DNA of 6,304 bases from JBEGQX01 sp041180805. Its GTDB lineage: Bacteria > Planctomycetota > Planctomycetia > Gemmatales > Gemmataceae. The position numbers and the translations under genes were made by a program. The stretch spans positions 1-6,304 of the forward strand of contig JBEGQX010000231.1 of assembly GCA_041180805.1 (NCBI GenBank), in the 5' to 3' direction. Positions within the stretch are counted from its first letter, which is position 1; each line of letters begins with the position of its first letter. Below the pieces are notes generated by a model. That model ran no database searches. It was not told the DNA's origin and was given only the letters and a program-made list of their open reading frames with translations. Positions 1 through 5,629 of the stretch are shown here, in pieces.

Positions 1-274
1 TAAACTTTTTGAAAAGGGTATCCTGCTCGATGTAAGGAAGTATGCCCACATGCCAGCCTAACTGGGTTTGGGTACTTCCTGCAGGAATAAATTGGCTGTA
101 CACATCGTGGTAGGAGTGCACGCCCAGCCCAAGCTGTTTGAGGTTGTTTTGGCATTTCATGCGGGCAGCGGCTTCGCGCACTTTCTGCACCGCTGGTAGC
201 AACAAGCCAATCAGTATGGCTATGATGGCAATAACGACTAGAAGCTCTATGAGAGTAAAGGCTTTGCGTAGCAT
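1..274 (-). CDS. DUF1559-family prepilin-like protein, partial (C-terminus off the left edge)
   Basis: Reading the minus strand from the ATG at 274 gives 91 residues with no stop before the window edge. The N-terminus has the class III (type IV pilin / type II secretion pseudopilin) signal: a short basic leader MLRKA, then FTLIELL, with cleavage and methylation expected between A5 and F6 and the conserved Glu at residue 10. A hydrophobic helix spans about residues 8-27. It is followed by AVQKVREAAARMKCQNNLKQLGL and the HSYHD and PAG stretches typical of planctomycete DUF1559 proteins, which occur as large paralogous families of unknown exact role, probably exported and membrane- or surface-anchored. 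Ala rather than Gly at -1 is acceptable. No clear Shine-Dalgarno precedes the start, but the motif fixes it. The gene diverges from rpsR. Full-length family members are usually about 300 residues, so most of the gene lies outside the window. Confidence 0.93.
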   Translation of the reverse strand, partial: MLRKAFTLIELLVVIAIIAILIGLLLPAVQKVREAAARMKCQNNLKQLGLGVHSYHDVYSQFIPAGSTQTQLGWHVGILPYIEQDTLFKKF

Positions 275-281
275 AAAGGCA

Positions 282-380
282 CCCAAGTTTATTGGCCGTT
301 GGAAATGAGATAACAGCCAATTTTAAGAATAATTCATGAAAAACACATGATTATTACTTTATACTTGAAACAAACTTGGG
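282..380. repeat. Widely spaced 9-bp inverted repeat flanking the divergent intergenic region
   Basis: CCCAAGTTT at 282-290 is the exact reverse complement of AAACTTGGG at 372-380, with 81 bp between the arms. The left copy sits just upstream of the prepilin start codon. The right copy sits about 27 bp upstream of the candidate rpsR -35 box. Paired sites of this sort could bind one regulator on both sides of a divergent promoter region, but a 9-bp match within about 200 bp can also arise by chance. Confidence 0.3.
328..355. repeat. AT-rich imperfect inverted repeat (possible operator or hairpin)
   Basis: AATAATTCATG (328-338) pairs with CATGATTATT (346-355) around a 7-nt loop (339-345). The only defect is one unpaired T in the left arm. 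The arms are AT-rich and no T-run follows, so it does not look like an intrinsic terminator. Its place in the middle of the divergent region between the prepilin gene and rpsR suits a protein-binding site. Function is unknown. Confidence 0.35.
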
Positions 381-406
381 CAATCAACAGAAATCACCTG
401 CCAGCG

Positions 407-435
407 TTGACTTTCCGCAACTTAGGTCATAACCT
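407..435 (+). promoter_or_regulatory. Candidate sigma70-type promoter for rpsR-thrS
   Basis: TTGACT at 407-412 matches five of six -35 consensus positions. With a 17-bp spacer, TAACCT at 430-435 keeps the T, A and final T of the -10 consensus. Transcription would begin near 442, giving a leader of roughly 45 nt before rpsR. The -10 element is poor, and an alternative -10-like TATACT lies at 360-365 without a good partner -35. The prediction rests on sequence alone. Confidence 0.35.
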
Positions 436-437
436 AA
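422..437. repeat. Perfect 6-bp inverted repeat overlapping the candidate -10 of rpsR
   Basis: TTAGGT (422-427) and ACCTAA (432-437) are exact reverse complements around a 4-nt CATA loop. The element covers the proposed -10 box at 430-435, a position where a bound repressor would block initiation. Because it lies upstream of the proposed start site it would act as DNA rather than as a leader hairpin, unless transcription starts earlier. The arms are short, so chance is possible. Confidence 0.35.
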
Positions 438-487
438 CTTTCTTGAAGAATTTTAATAATTAGGCCAAAAAGGTTTGAGAAGACATC

Positions 488-730
488 ATGGTTCGCAAGA
501 AATTAGGCAAGGGCAGGAAAAATCGTTGTCGTTTTTGCACCAAGGAAGGTTGCCCTCGTCCAGCATTCGTCGATTACAAGGATGTCGTTACCCTTAAGAA
601 AATGTGCACCGGCCAAGGCAAGCTTCTTAGCCGCAAACGGACTGGTAATTGCGCCACTTTCCAGCGTGCGGTACAAGATGCTGTGAAACGTGCCCGTTTC
701 ATGGCTCTTCTGCCCTATGTGGGCGAATAA
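488..730 (+). CDS. rpsR: Small ribosomal subunit protein bS18
   Basis: The 80-residue product is a full-length bS18, which binds 16S rRNA on the platform of the 30S subunit together with bS6. Diagnostic stretches are VDYKDVVTLKK (residues 28-38), the basic GKLLSRKRTGNCATFQR (44-60) and the C-terminal AVKRARFMALLPYV (65-78). It is a cysteine-rich form, with C14, C17, C22 and C55 as possible zinc ligands (C40 is a further Cys), so it appears to be the zinc-binding (C+) type. The start at 488 is supported by the family length; the only Shine-Dalgarno-like sequence is the weak purine run GAGAAG at 477-482. The usual partners rpsF, ssb and rplI are not beside it: a divergent prepilin gene lies upstream and thrS follows after 30 bp with no terminator visible. 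Whether the genome has a second rpsR cannot be seen from here. Confidence 0.96.
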   Translation: MVRKKLGKGRKNRCRFCTKEGCPRPAFVDYKDVVTLKKMCTGQGKLLSRKRTGNCATFQRAVQDAVKRARFMALLPYVGE

Positions 731-760
731 TCCGGCGCGTAAACGCTGACTTAGGTTCCC

Positions 761-2980
761 ATGATTACTCTGAAGCTCCCAGATGGTTCCACCAGGCAAG
801 TGCCCCTTGGTACCAAGCCAAGGGAGGTTGCAGAGTCTATTGGCAAACGCCTGGCACAAGCCGCTATCGCTGCCAAGGTCGATGGCGAAATTGTTGATCT
901 GGATCGGGAATTACCCGGCAAACCAGAGTCGACTTTTCAAATTCTTACCGAAAAAGACACCGACTCCCTTGAGGTGCTGCGACACTCCAGTGCCCATATT
1001 ATGGCCAGGGCTGTCATGCGCCTTTTCCCCGGCACCCAACTTGCCTTTGGCCCACCCATTGAAAACGGCTTCTACTACGACATTCTCTCACCCACCCCGA
1101 TTCGCGAGGAAGATTTCCCACGCATCGAAGAGGAAATGAAGAAAATCGTTGAGAAGGCAGAACCCTTCGAGCGTTTTGAATGCCCGGTTGATGAGGCACG
1201 CAAACTTGTTGGCGACCTCGGCCAGGAATACAAAGTCGAGCATATCGATGAAGATTTGAAAAAGTACCCCAGCCTTAGCTTTTATCGCCAGGGTGAATTT
1301 CTGGACCTTTGCAGGGGGCCACACATTCCCCATGCGGGTAAGCTTGGTGCATTCAAACTTCTTAGCATTGCGGGCGCCTATTGGAAAAACGATTCATCCC
1401 GCAAGCAGTTGCAGCGGCTTTACGCTACCGCCTTCTTCAACCAGAAGGATCTCGATAGTTACATCAAGCAGGTGGAGGAAGCAAAGAAACGCGACCATCG
1501 CCTTCTTGGAAAGCAGCTTCGCCTATTTACCATCAGCAACCAGGTTGGCCCGGGTTTGATCCTGTGGATGCCAAAGGGTGCCTTGGTTCGCGGTCTGCTG
1601 GAAACCTTCATCAAGGATGAACTTGTAAAGCGCGGGTACTCACCCGTTTACACCCCGCATGTGGGCAGGCTTGAACTGTACCGCACATCCGGGCATTTTC
1701 CGTATTACCGCGATGCCCAGTTCCCGCCGTTATACTATCATCCGGCGGCTTCCGCGCTGGACCTTTGCCAGTTCCGTTTGGCATCCGGCGAATTGGATGA
1801 AACCAAGGAACGCGATATTAGCCTGTTTTTGGATCAGGCCCAGTTGCAGATTCCGGGTTACCGGGATGCCGCAATCGGCGAAGCAAAGTTGGAGTGTGTT
1901 CATCACTTCATTCTTGGCATTCTGAAAACCATGGAAGTTTCCATTCCGGCTTACCATGCAGCCAAAACCATGCCTGACCGCGCCGCGGCTTTGCTTGCCT
2001 GGTTGGTGGATCAGGAAGGCTACCTGCTAAAGCCGATGAACTGCCCCCACCATATCCAGATTTACAAGGCGGAACCACGAAGCTATCGCGACCTTCCCGT
2101 AAGGCTTGCGGAATTTGGCACCGTGTACCGCTACGAGCAAACCGGTGAACTTTCCGGCATGACTCGCGTTCGTGGCTTCACTCAGGACGATGCGCACCTT
2201 TTTGTTACCGCCGATCAGGTGGAACATGAAATGCGTGCGAATATTGAACTGGTTCTGTTTGTGCTGCAAAGCCTGGGCCTTACCGACTTCCGCATTCGTA
2301 TTGGCCTTCGCGACCCCAATAGCACCAAGTATGTTGGAGCCGACGAGGACTGGAACAACGCGCAAAACGCCCTGGTTGGCATCGTTAAATCCCTGGGCAT
2401 GACTTACAGCGCCGAGGAAGGCGAAGCTGCCTTCTATGGCCCGAAGATCGACTTTGTGGTGAAGGATTGCATCGGCAGGGAATGGCAGTTGGGCACCGTC
2501 CAATTGGATTACAACCTGCCCAAGCGATTCGAACTGGAATATGTGGGCGCAGACAACAAGATGCACAGACCCATCATGATCCACCGCGCTCCGTTCGGCT
2601 CGATGGAACGATTCATGGGTATTTTGATCGAGCATTTCTACGGCGCATTCCCACTCTGGCTGGCTCCCGAACAAGTTCGGGTTTTGCCCGTCAGCGACAA
2701 ATTCAACGACTACGGCAAACAAGTGGAAAACCAGCTTCGCAATGCCGGTATCCGCGTCTCGGGCGATTATCGCTCCGACAAGGTTGGCGCCAAAATCCGC
2801 GAGGCAAGCCTCGAGAAAATTCCCTACATGCTGGTGGTGGGCGACAAGGAAGTCTCTTCTTCCACCGTTGCGGTTCGCCACCGCACAGATGGCGACTTGG
2901 GCACCATGCCCATCGAAACCCTGATCACCCAATTGCAATCTGAAATCAACGAACGCAAGCTCGCCCGATCCTCCAAGTAA
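761..2980 (+). CDS. thrS: Threonine--tRNA ligase (ThrRS), with a large catalytic-domain insertion
   Basis: This cytoplasmic class II synthetase charges tRNA-Thr using ATP and edits mischarged Ser-tRNA-Thr. Domains in order are TGS (about 1-62), editing domain (about 63-240) with H75, H79, C184 and H188 of the HxxxH and CRGPH motifs, catalytic core (about 245-631), and anticodon-binding domain (about 632-739). The catalytic zinc ligands are C428 (PMNCPHH), H479 (FTQDDAH) and H608 (IHRAPFGSMER, motif 3). Motif 2 is FGTVYRYEQTGELSGMTRVRG (452-472). All these residues are intact, so the enzyme should be active. It has 739 residues against 642 for E. coli ThrRS; most of the excess is an insertion of about 91 residues near 322-418. 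The start at 761 matches the family N-terminus (TLKLPDGS); a short AGG at 753-755 may serve as ribosome binding site. It lies 30 bp after rpsR, probably in one transcript. No T-box-like leader is seen. Confidence 0.97.
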   Translation: MITLKLPDGSTRQVPLGTKPREVAESIGKRLAQAAIAAKVDGEIVDLDRELPGKPESTFQILTEKDTDSLEVLRHSSAHIMARAVMRLFPGTQLAFGPPIENGFYYDILSPTPIREEDFPRIEEEMKKIVEKAEPFERFECPVDEARKLVGDLGQEYKVEHIDEDLKKYPSLSFYRQGEFLDLCRGPHIPHAGKLGAFKLLSIAGAYWKNDSSRKQLQRLYATAFFNQKDLDSYIKQVEEAKKRDHRLLGKQLRLFTISNQVGPGLILWMPKGALVRGLLETFIKDELVKRGYSPVYTPHVGRLELYRTSGHFPYYRDAQFPPLYYHPAASALDLCQFRLASGELDETKERDISLFLDQAQLQIPGYRDAAIGEAKLECVHHFILGILKTMEVSIPAYHAAKTMPDRAAALLAWLVDQEGYLLKPMNCPHHIQIYKAEPRSYRDLPVRLAEFGTVYRYEQTGELSGMTRVRGFTQDDAHLFVTADQVEHEMRANIELVLFVLQSLGLTDFRIRIGLRDPNSTKYVGADEDWNNAQNALVGIVKSLGMTYSAEEGEAAFYGPKIDFVVKDCIGREWQLGTVQLDYNLPKRFELEYVGADNKMHRPIMIHRAPFGSMERFMGILIEHFYGAFPLWLAPEQVRVLPVSDKFNDYGKQVENQLRNAGIRVSGDYRSDKVGAKIREASLEKIPYMLVVGDKEVSSSTVAVRHRTDGDLGTMPIETLITQLQSEINERKLARSSK
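1724..2014 (+). other. ThrRS lineage-specific insertion before the zinc-binding Cys (approximate borders)
   Basis: In E. coli ThrRS, as I recall its sequence, 27 residues run from the Gly of the GH..YKDAMF segment to the zinc-binding Cys of MNCPGH. Here the same interval, G311 to C428, is 118 residues, so about 91 are extra. The added segment (about residues 322-418) starts after RDAQFPP and ends before EGYLLKPMNC. It stays in frame, has no low-complexity repeats, and contains C336, C379 and H381-H382 (ECVHHF). Codon use looks like the rest of the gene and there are no intein or splice hallmarks, so it appears to be a genuine structural insertion at the edge of the active site. I recall a shorter insertion at the same place in Rhodopirellula ThrRS. 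Confidence 0.85.
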
Positions 2981-3000
2981 TTCCGAATCCATCGGTACAC

Positions 3001-3004
3001 AGGG
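3001..3004 (+). promoter_or_regulatory. Ribosome binding site supporting the start at 3015
   Basis: AGGG lies 10 nt upstream of the ATG at 3015. It is a modest Shine-Dalgarno match, but it sits just ahead of the ATG that yields a complete signal peptide, which favours this start over any later one. Confidence 0.45.
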
Positions 3005-3014
3005 CCTAAAAGCG

Positions 3015-3854
3015 ATGACATTTCCACGCTTCTTCACCTGCTTTGTTATTTTGGTATCGATTGCCTGCGGACTGCTTCCTGGTCGGCCGCAAACCCAGAA
3101 TACGGCTCCTGTCAAACCGGATGATTTTATTCAAATCATGCGCGGAGATTTGCCAATCATTCTATCCGCTCCCCATGGCGGCAGGATGCAAATTCCAGGC
3201 GTCCCCGATCGAAATGGTGGCGAAGGAATTCAACAGTTTGTTACCGCAACGGACACAGGCACCCTGGAGTTTGCTGAAACCCTGGCGGCTTCCGTGGAAA
3301 AGGAAATGGGCGCAAAACCTTACTTGATTGCCTCGAAATTCCTGCGAAAAAACATTGATGTAAATCGGCCAGCGAAGGACGCTTTTGAAGTGGAAAATGC
3401 CCAGCCTGTTTACAACGCCTACCACGATCACATTCAAAAAGCAGTACAGCAGGTGAAAAAGGATTTCGGACGCGGACTTCTTCTGGATATTCACGGTCAG
3501 GGGAAAGATGAAAAAACCATCTTCCGCGGCACCGCCAAAAAGACCACCGTGATACATCTTCTGGATCGGTTTGGAAAACCAGCCCTTACGGGTGAGAAAA
3601 GCATTCTTGGGATTTTGCAAAAGAACGGGCACAAGGTTTTTCCTCCAGGCGATTCTGACGAACCGGAAGATCCCGCATACTCTGGTGGATACACAGTCCG
3701 AACCTACGGCAGCAGTAATACCGGTACCGTGGATGCCATCCAGTTGGAGCTTGGCTTCGAATTTCGCTCCAGACCAAACCGCCAGAAATTCGCCGATGAA
3801 CTTGCCAAGGCCATCAAGGTCTTTGCCAGTGAATACCTCCCTGGCAAAAAATAA
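3015..3854 (+). CDS. Exported N-formylglutamate amidohydrolase-like protein
   Basis: The 279-residue product resembles the N-formylglutamate amidohydrolase family (PF05013), metal-dependent hydrolases related in fold to M14 peptidases that in the Hut pathway release formate from N-formyl-glutamate. Supporting motifs are LSAPHGG (50-56), KNIDVNRP (112-119), LLLDIHGQG (155-163) and IQLELGFEFR (242-251); H54, H160 and E245 are likely metal or catalytic residues. Unlike the cytoplasmic Hut enzyme, it begins with a hydrophobic segment (about residues 5-22) and a polar linker, suggesting export. C18 in SIAC makes a weak, non-canonical lipobox, so a lipoprotein is possible but not convincing. No other histidine-degradation gene is nearby. 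It starts 34 bp after thrS with no terminator between, so read-through is possible. The substrate is unknown: the family match is good, the exact reaction is not established, and another N-acyl amide or ester substrate is possible. Confidence 0.75.
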   Translation: MTFPRFFTCFVILVSIACGLLPGRPQTQNTAPVKPDDFIQIMRGDLPIILSAPHGGRMQIPGVPDRNGGEGIQQFVTATDTGTLEFAETLAASVEKEMGAKPYLIASKFLRKNIDVNRPAKDAFEVENAQPVYNAYHDHIQKAVQQVKKDFGRGLLLDIHGQGKDEKTIFRGTAKKTTVIHLLDRFGKPALTGEKSILGILQKNGHKVFPPGDSDEPEDPAYSGGYTVRTYGSSNTGTVDAIQLELGFEFRSRPNRQKFADELAKAIKVFASEYLPGKK

Positions 3855-3930
3855 TTTTCCAAGCGCCTTTTATCCAAAAGTTCATCAAACCAAGACTTCT
3901 TTACTCCTTGAGGTAAGGATTGCATTGCTT

Positions 3931-3959
3931 TTGAAAGCGCCTGATGCTTGAATGATACT
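3931..3959 (+). promoter_or_regulatory. Candidate sigma70-type promoter for the PQQ-propeller gene
   Basis: TTGAAA (3931-3936, five of six -35 positions) and GATACT (3954-3959, four of six -10 positions) are separated by exactly 17 bp. Initiation would fall near 3966. That is downstream of an in-frame ATG at 3952 and about 25 nt upstream of the ATG at 3991, so it supports the later start. It also suggests the propeller gene can be transcribed separately from the genes before it. The rest of the 3855-3990 gap shows only short, unconvincing hairpins. Confidence 0.45.
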
Positions 3960-3990
3960 ATTAGTCCAACCCATGCAACGAGTTCCCACC

Positions 3991-5601
3991 ATGCGCAAAT
4001 TAAGCCTTACTACCGCCTTATTTTTAGCCATTCTTGGCTATGCAGAAGAAATCGACAAAAAGTTTCCTCTCGACCCGCAATTGAAAGTTCTTGGCGAAGA
4101 CACCAAAAGCCCCAACTACAGGGAACTAGTGTTAAAGAAGATGTTAATCACCGATTTAAATGCGGAATGGCAGCGGGCCTTCACGGCGGACAATGCCGAT
4201 TCGTTTCTTGAAAAAAACGGCGGCAAGGAAAAGGTACTGGCAAATCCCGACCTGAAAGCGGCCTACGAACGCAGGCTTAAAATCCGTGAAGATTTCCTGG
4301 CGCTAATGCGTGAAGGTTACCAGCGTTACAAGGCGGTAGCACCTTTTGACAAAGGGGAAAAAGCCGAGATAGCCGGCACCACAAGCAACAAGGCTTCATC
4401 CCGTGGATCGAACCTGGCACCTTCCCTGGGAATCCCCAACGGCAACAATCATTGGCCAAGGTTCCGCGGACCATCCGGCCAGGGTTTGACTGGACTTTCC
4501 TCGCTGCCTGTTCAATTTGGCAACCAGGGTGAAAACATTCTTTGGAAGACCAAGATTCCGGATACTGGCAATTCCTCCCCCATCGTATGGGGTGACAAAA
4601 TCTTCCTGACCAGTGCCACGGAAAAAGGCGAGAACCGCGCAGTCCATTGCTTCTCGCTGAAGGATGGATCAAAAATCTGGACCACTCCCGCGCCGGAAAG
4701 CAAACCGGAAACAGGGGTGCGCGACAAGAATGGCTTTGCCTCTGCAACCCCTGTAACGGACGGTGAAAGGGTGGTGGTTTTTCTTGGCAGTGCTGGCCTT
4801 TTTTGTCTGGATTTTCAAGGTAAGATCCTCTGGAACTACAACAACCTGAACATAAAAACCACCCATGGCACGGGTTCAAGCCCTGTCATTCATAATGATC
4901 TGGTTCTGTTTTTCCACGATCAAAATCAGTCTGATTCCATCTGCATCGCATTGGACAAGAAGACCGGCAAAGAAATCTGGAAGCAAAAGCGGGACCGCGC
5001 CATGACCTGGTGCACCCCGGTGGTGATTCGTGTTGGGGATCGTGACGAAGTGATTTTTGCCGGCAGTAAAACGGTAAAAGGCTACGATCCGGCAACAGGT
5101 AACGAGCTTTGGAAACTGGAAGGGCCCACTGTGGAAGTGGTTCCAACCATCGTGGTGGGAAAAGAACTGGCTTACACTGCTTCAGGCAGAAACGGGCCGA
5201 CCATTGCTTTTCGACTTGGCTCTGGTGGCAACATCACAGAAACTAACACGGTTTGGAAATCGGTGCGAAACGGGCCCCATGTTCCTTCGCCCCTGCTTTT
5301 GAACCAACGCCTTTACACCTTCAACGACCTTGGTGTTTCCACCTGCCTCGATGCGGAAACTGGAAAACTCATCTGGACTGAAAGATTGCCGGACCAATTC
5401 TCGGCATCACCCATTGAAGCGGGTGGCCTTCTTTATGTTCCCAGTGAAACAGGAAAGGTTTATGTGGTAAAAGCCGCAGACAAGTTCGAGGTAGTTGCGA
5501 AAAACGATCTTGGCTCACCCATTCTGGCCTCGCCTGCAGTGGCTGGTGGCAAGTTGATCCTGCGTGCCCACGATGGCTTGTACTGCATAGGAAAAAAATA
5601 A
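3991..5601 (+). CDS. Exported PQQ-type beta-propeller repeat protein
   Basis: The 536-residue product begins with a signal peptide: MRK, a hydrophobic core to about residue 16, and likely cleavage after LGYA (residue 18). Residues 19-150 are a charged, probably helical region with no recognised domain, ending in a Ser/Gly/Asn-rich linker. From WPRFRGPSGQG (155-165) onward it is a PQQ-like (PF13360 type) propeller. Blade-end repeats of the D..TGK.IW kind occur at 222-230, 273-281, 321-330, 365-374 and 453-462, and SSPIVWGD (195-202) and CTPVVI (341-346) are strand signatures. Proteins of this kind are abundant in planctomycetes; most lack proof of PQQ binding and may be scaffold or binding proteins rather than dehydrogenases. 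No dehydrogenase catalytic motif or cytochrome CxxCH is visible. An in-frame ATG at 3952 would add 13 residues ahead of the signal peptide and overlaps the candidate promoter, so 3991 is preferred. It converges with the transporter gene, 2 bp away. Confidence 0.88.
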   Translation: MRKLSLTTALFLAILGYAEEIDKKFPLDPQLKVLGEDTKSPNYRELVLKKMLITDLNAEWQRAFTADNADSFLEKNGGKEKVLANPDLKAAYERRLKIREDFLALMREGYQRYKAVAPFDKGEKAEIAGTTSNKASSRGSNLAPSLGIPNGNNHWPRFRGPSGQGLTGLSSLPVQFGNQGENILWKTKIPDTGNSSPIVWGDKIFLTSATEKGENRAVHCFSLKDGSKIWTTPAPESKPETGVRDKNGFASATPVTDGERVVVFLGSAGLFCLDFQGKILWNYNNLNIKTTHGTGSSPVIHNDLVLFFHDQNQSDSICIALDKKTGKEIWKQKRDRAMTWCTPVVIRVGDRDEVIFAGSKTVKGYDPATGNELWKLEGPTVEVVPTIVVGKELAYTASGRNGPTIAFRLGSGGNITETNTVWKSVRNGPHVPSPLLLNQRLYTFNDLGVSTCLDAETGKLIWTERLPDQFSASPIEAGGLLYVPSETGKVYVVKAADKFEVVAKNDLGSPILASPAVAGGKLILRAHDGLYCIGKK

Positions 5602-5629
5602 TCCTACTTCAGGCTTTCGGAACAAAGCC
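5591..5629 (-). terminator. Weak candidate terminator for the transporter gene
   Basis: GGCTTT (5612-5617) and AAAGCC (5624-5629) form a perfect 6-bp stem with a 6-nt loop. Read on the minus strand, the hairpin overlaps the last codons of the transporter gene and is followed, about 11 nt on, by a T-rich stretch (complement of 5591-5601). The gap between stem and T-run is longer than in typical intrinsic terminators. Read on the plus strand, the hairpin has no T-run, so it does not obviously end the propeller transcript. Confidence 0.25.

Noticed and set aside
360..365. TATACT as an alternative -10 box for rpsR.
   Set aside because: No acceptable -35 hexamer lies 16-18 bp upstream, and it would give a leader of over 100 nt with no recognised structure.
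442..487. Possible T-box, S6:S18 leader motif or other riboswitch ahead of rpsR.
   Set aside because: The predicted leader is only about 45 nt and shows just a weak GGCC-AAAAA-GGTT hairpin, with no T-box sequence and no bulged CCG hairpin of the S6:S18 motif.
2030..2056. MNCPHH instead of the E. coli MNCPGH at the ThrRS zinc Cys.
   Set aside because: As I recall, His at this place is common in ThrRS from many bacterial groups, and the zinc ligand Cys is kept.
3060..3071. Lipobox SIAC in the amidohydrolase-like protein.
   Set aside because: Ser at -3 is not canonical and the segment can equally be the end of an ordinary signal peptide, so a lipoprotein is not claimed.
2027..3115. A long open frame (362 codons) on the minus strand opposite thrS and the start of the next gene.
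   Set aside because: It lies almost entirely antisense to well-supported coding sequence, shows no recognisable domain, and spans the thrS stop and the next start. It is explained by codon bias of thrS.
3906..3938. Short hairpins CCTT-GAGGT-AAGG and GCTTT-TG-AAAGC considered as a terminator after the amidohydrolase gene.
   Set aside because: The stems are only 4-5 bp, one loop is just 2 nt, and no T-run follows.
4277..4879. A 200-codon minus-strand frame opposite the propeller gene.
   Set aside because: The translation is rich in Cys, Arg, Ser, Pro and Trp with no domain, as expected from antisense reading of a real gene.
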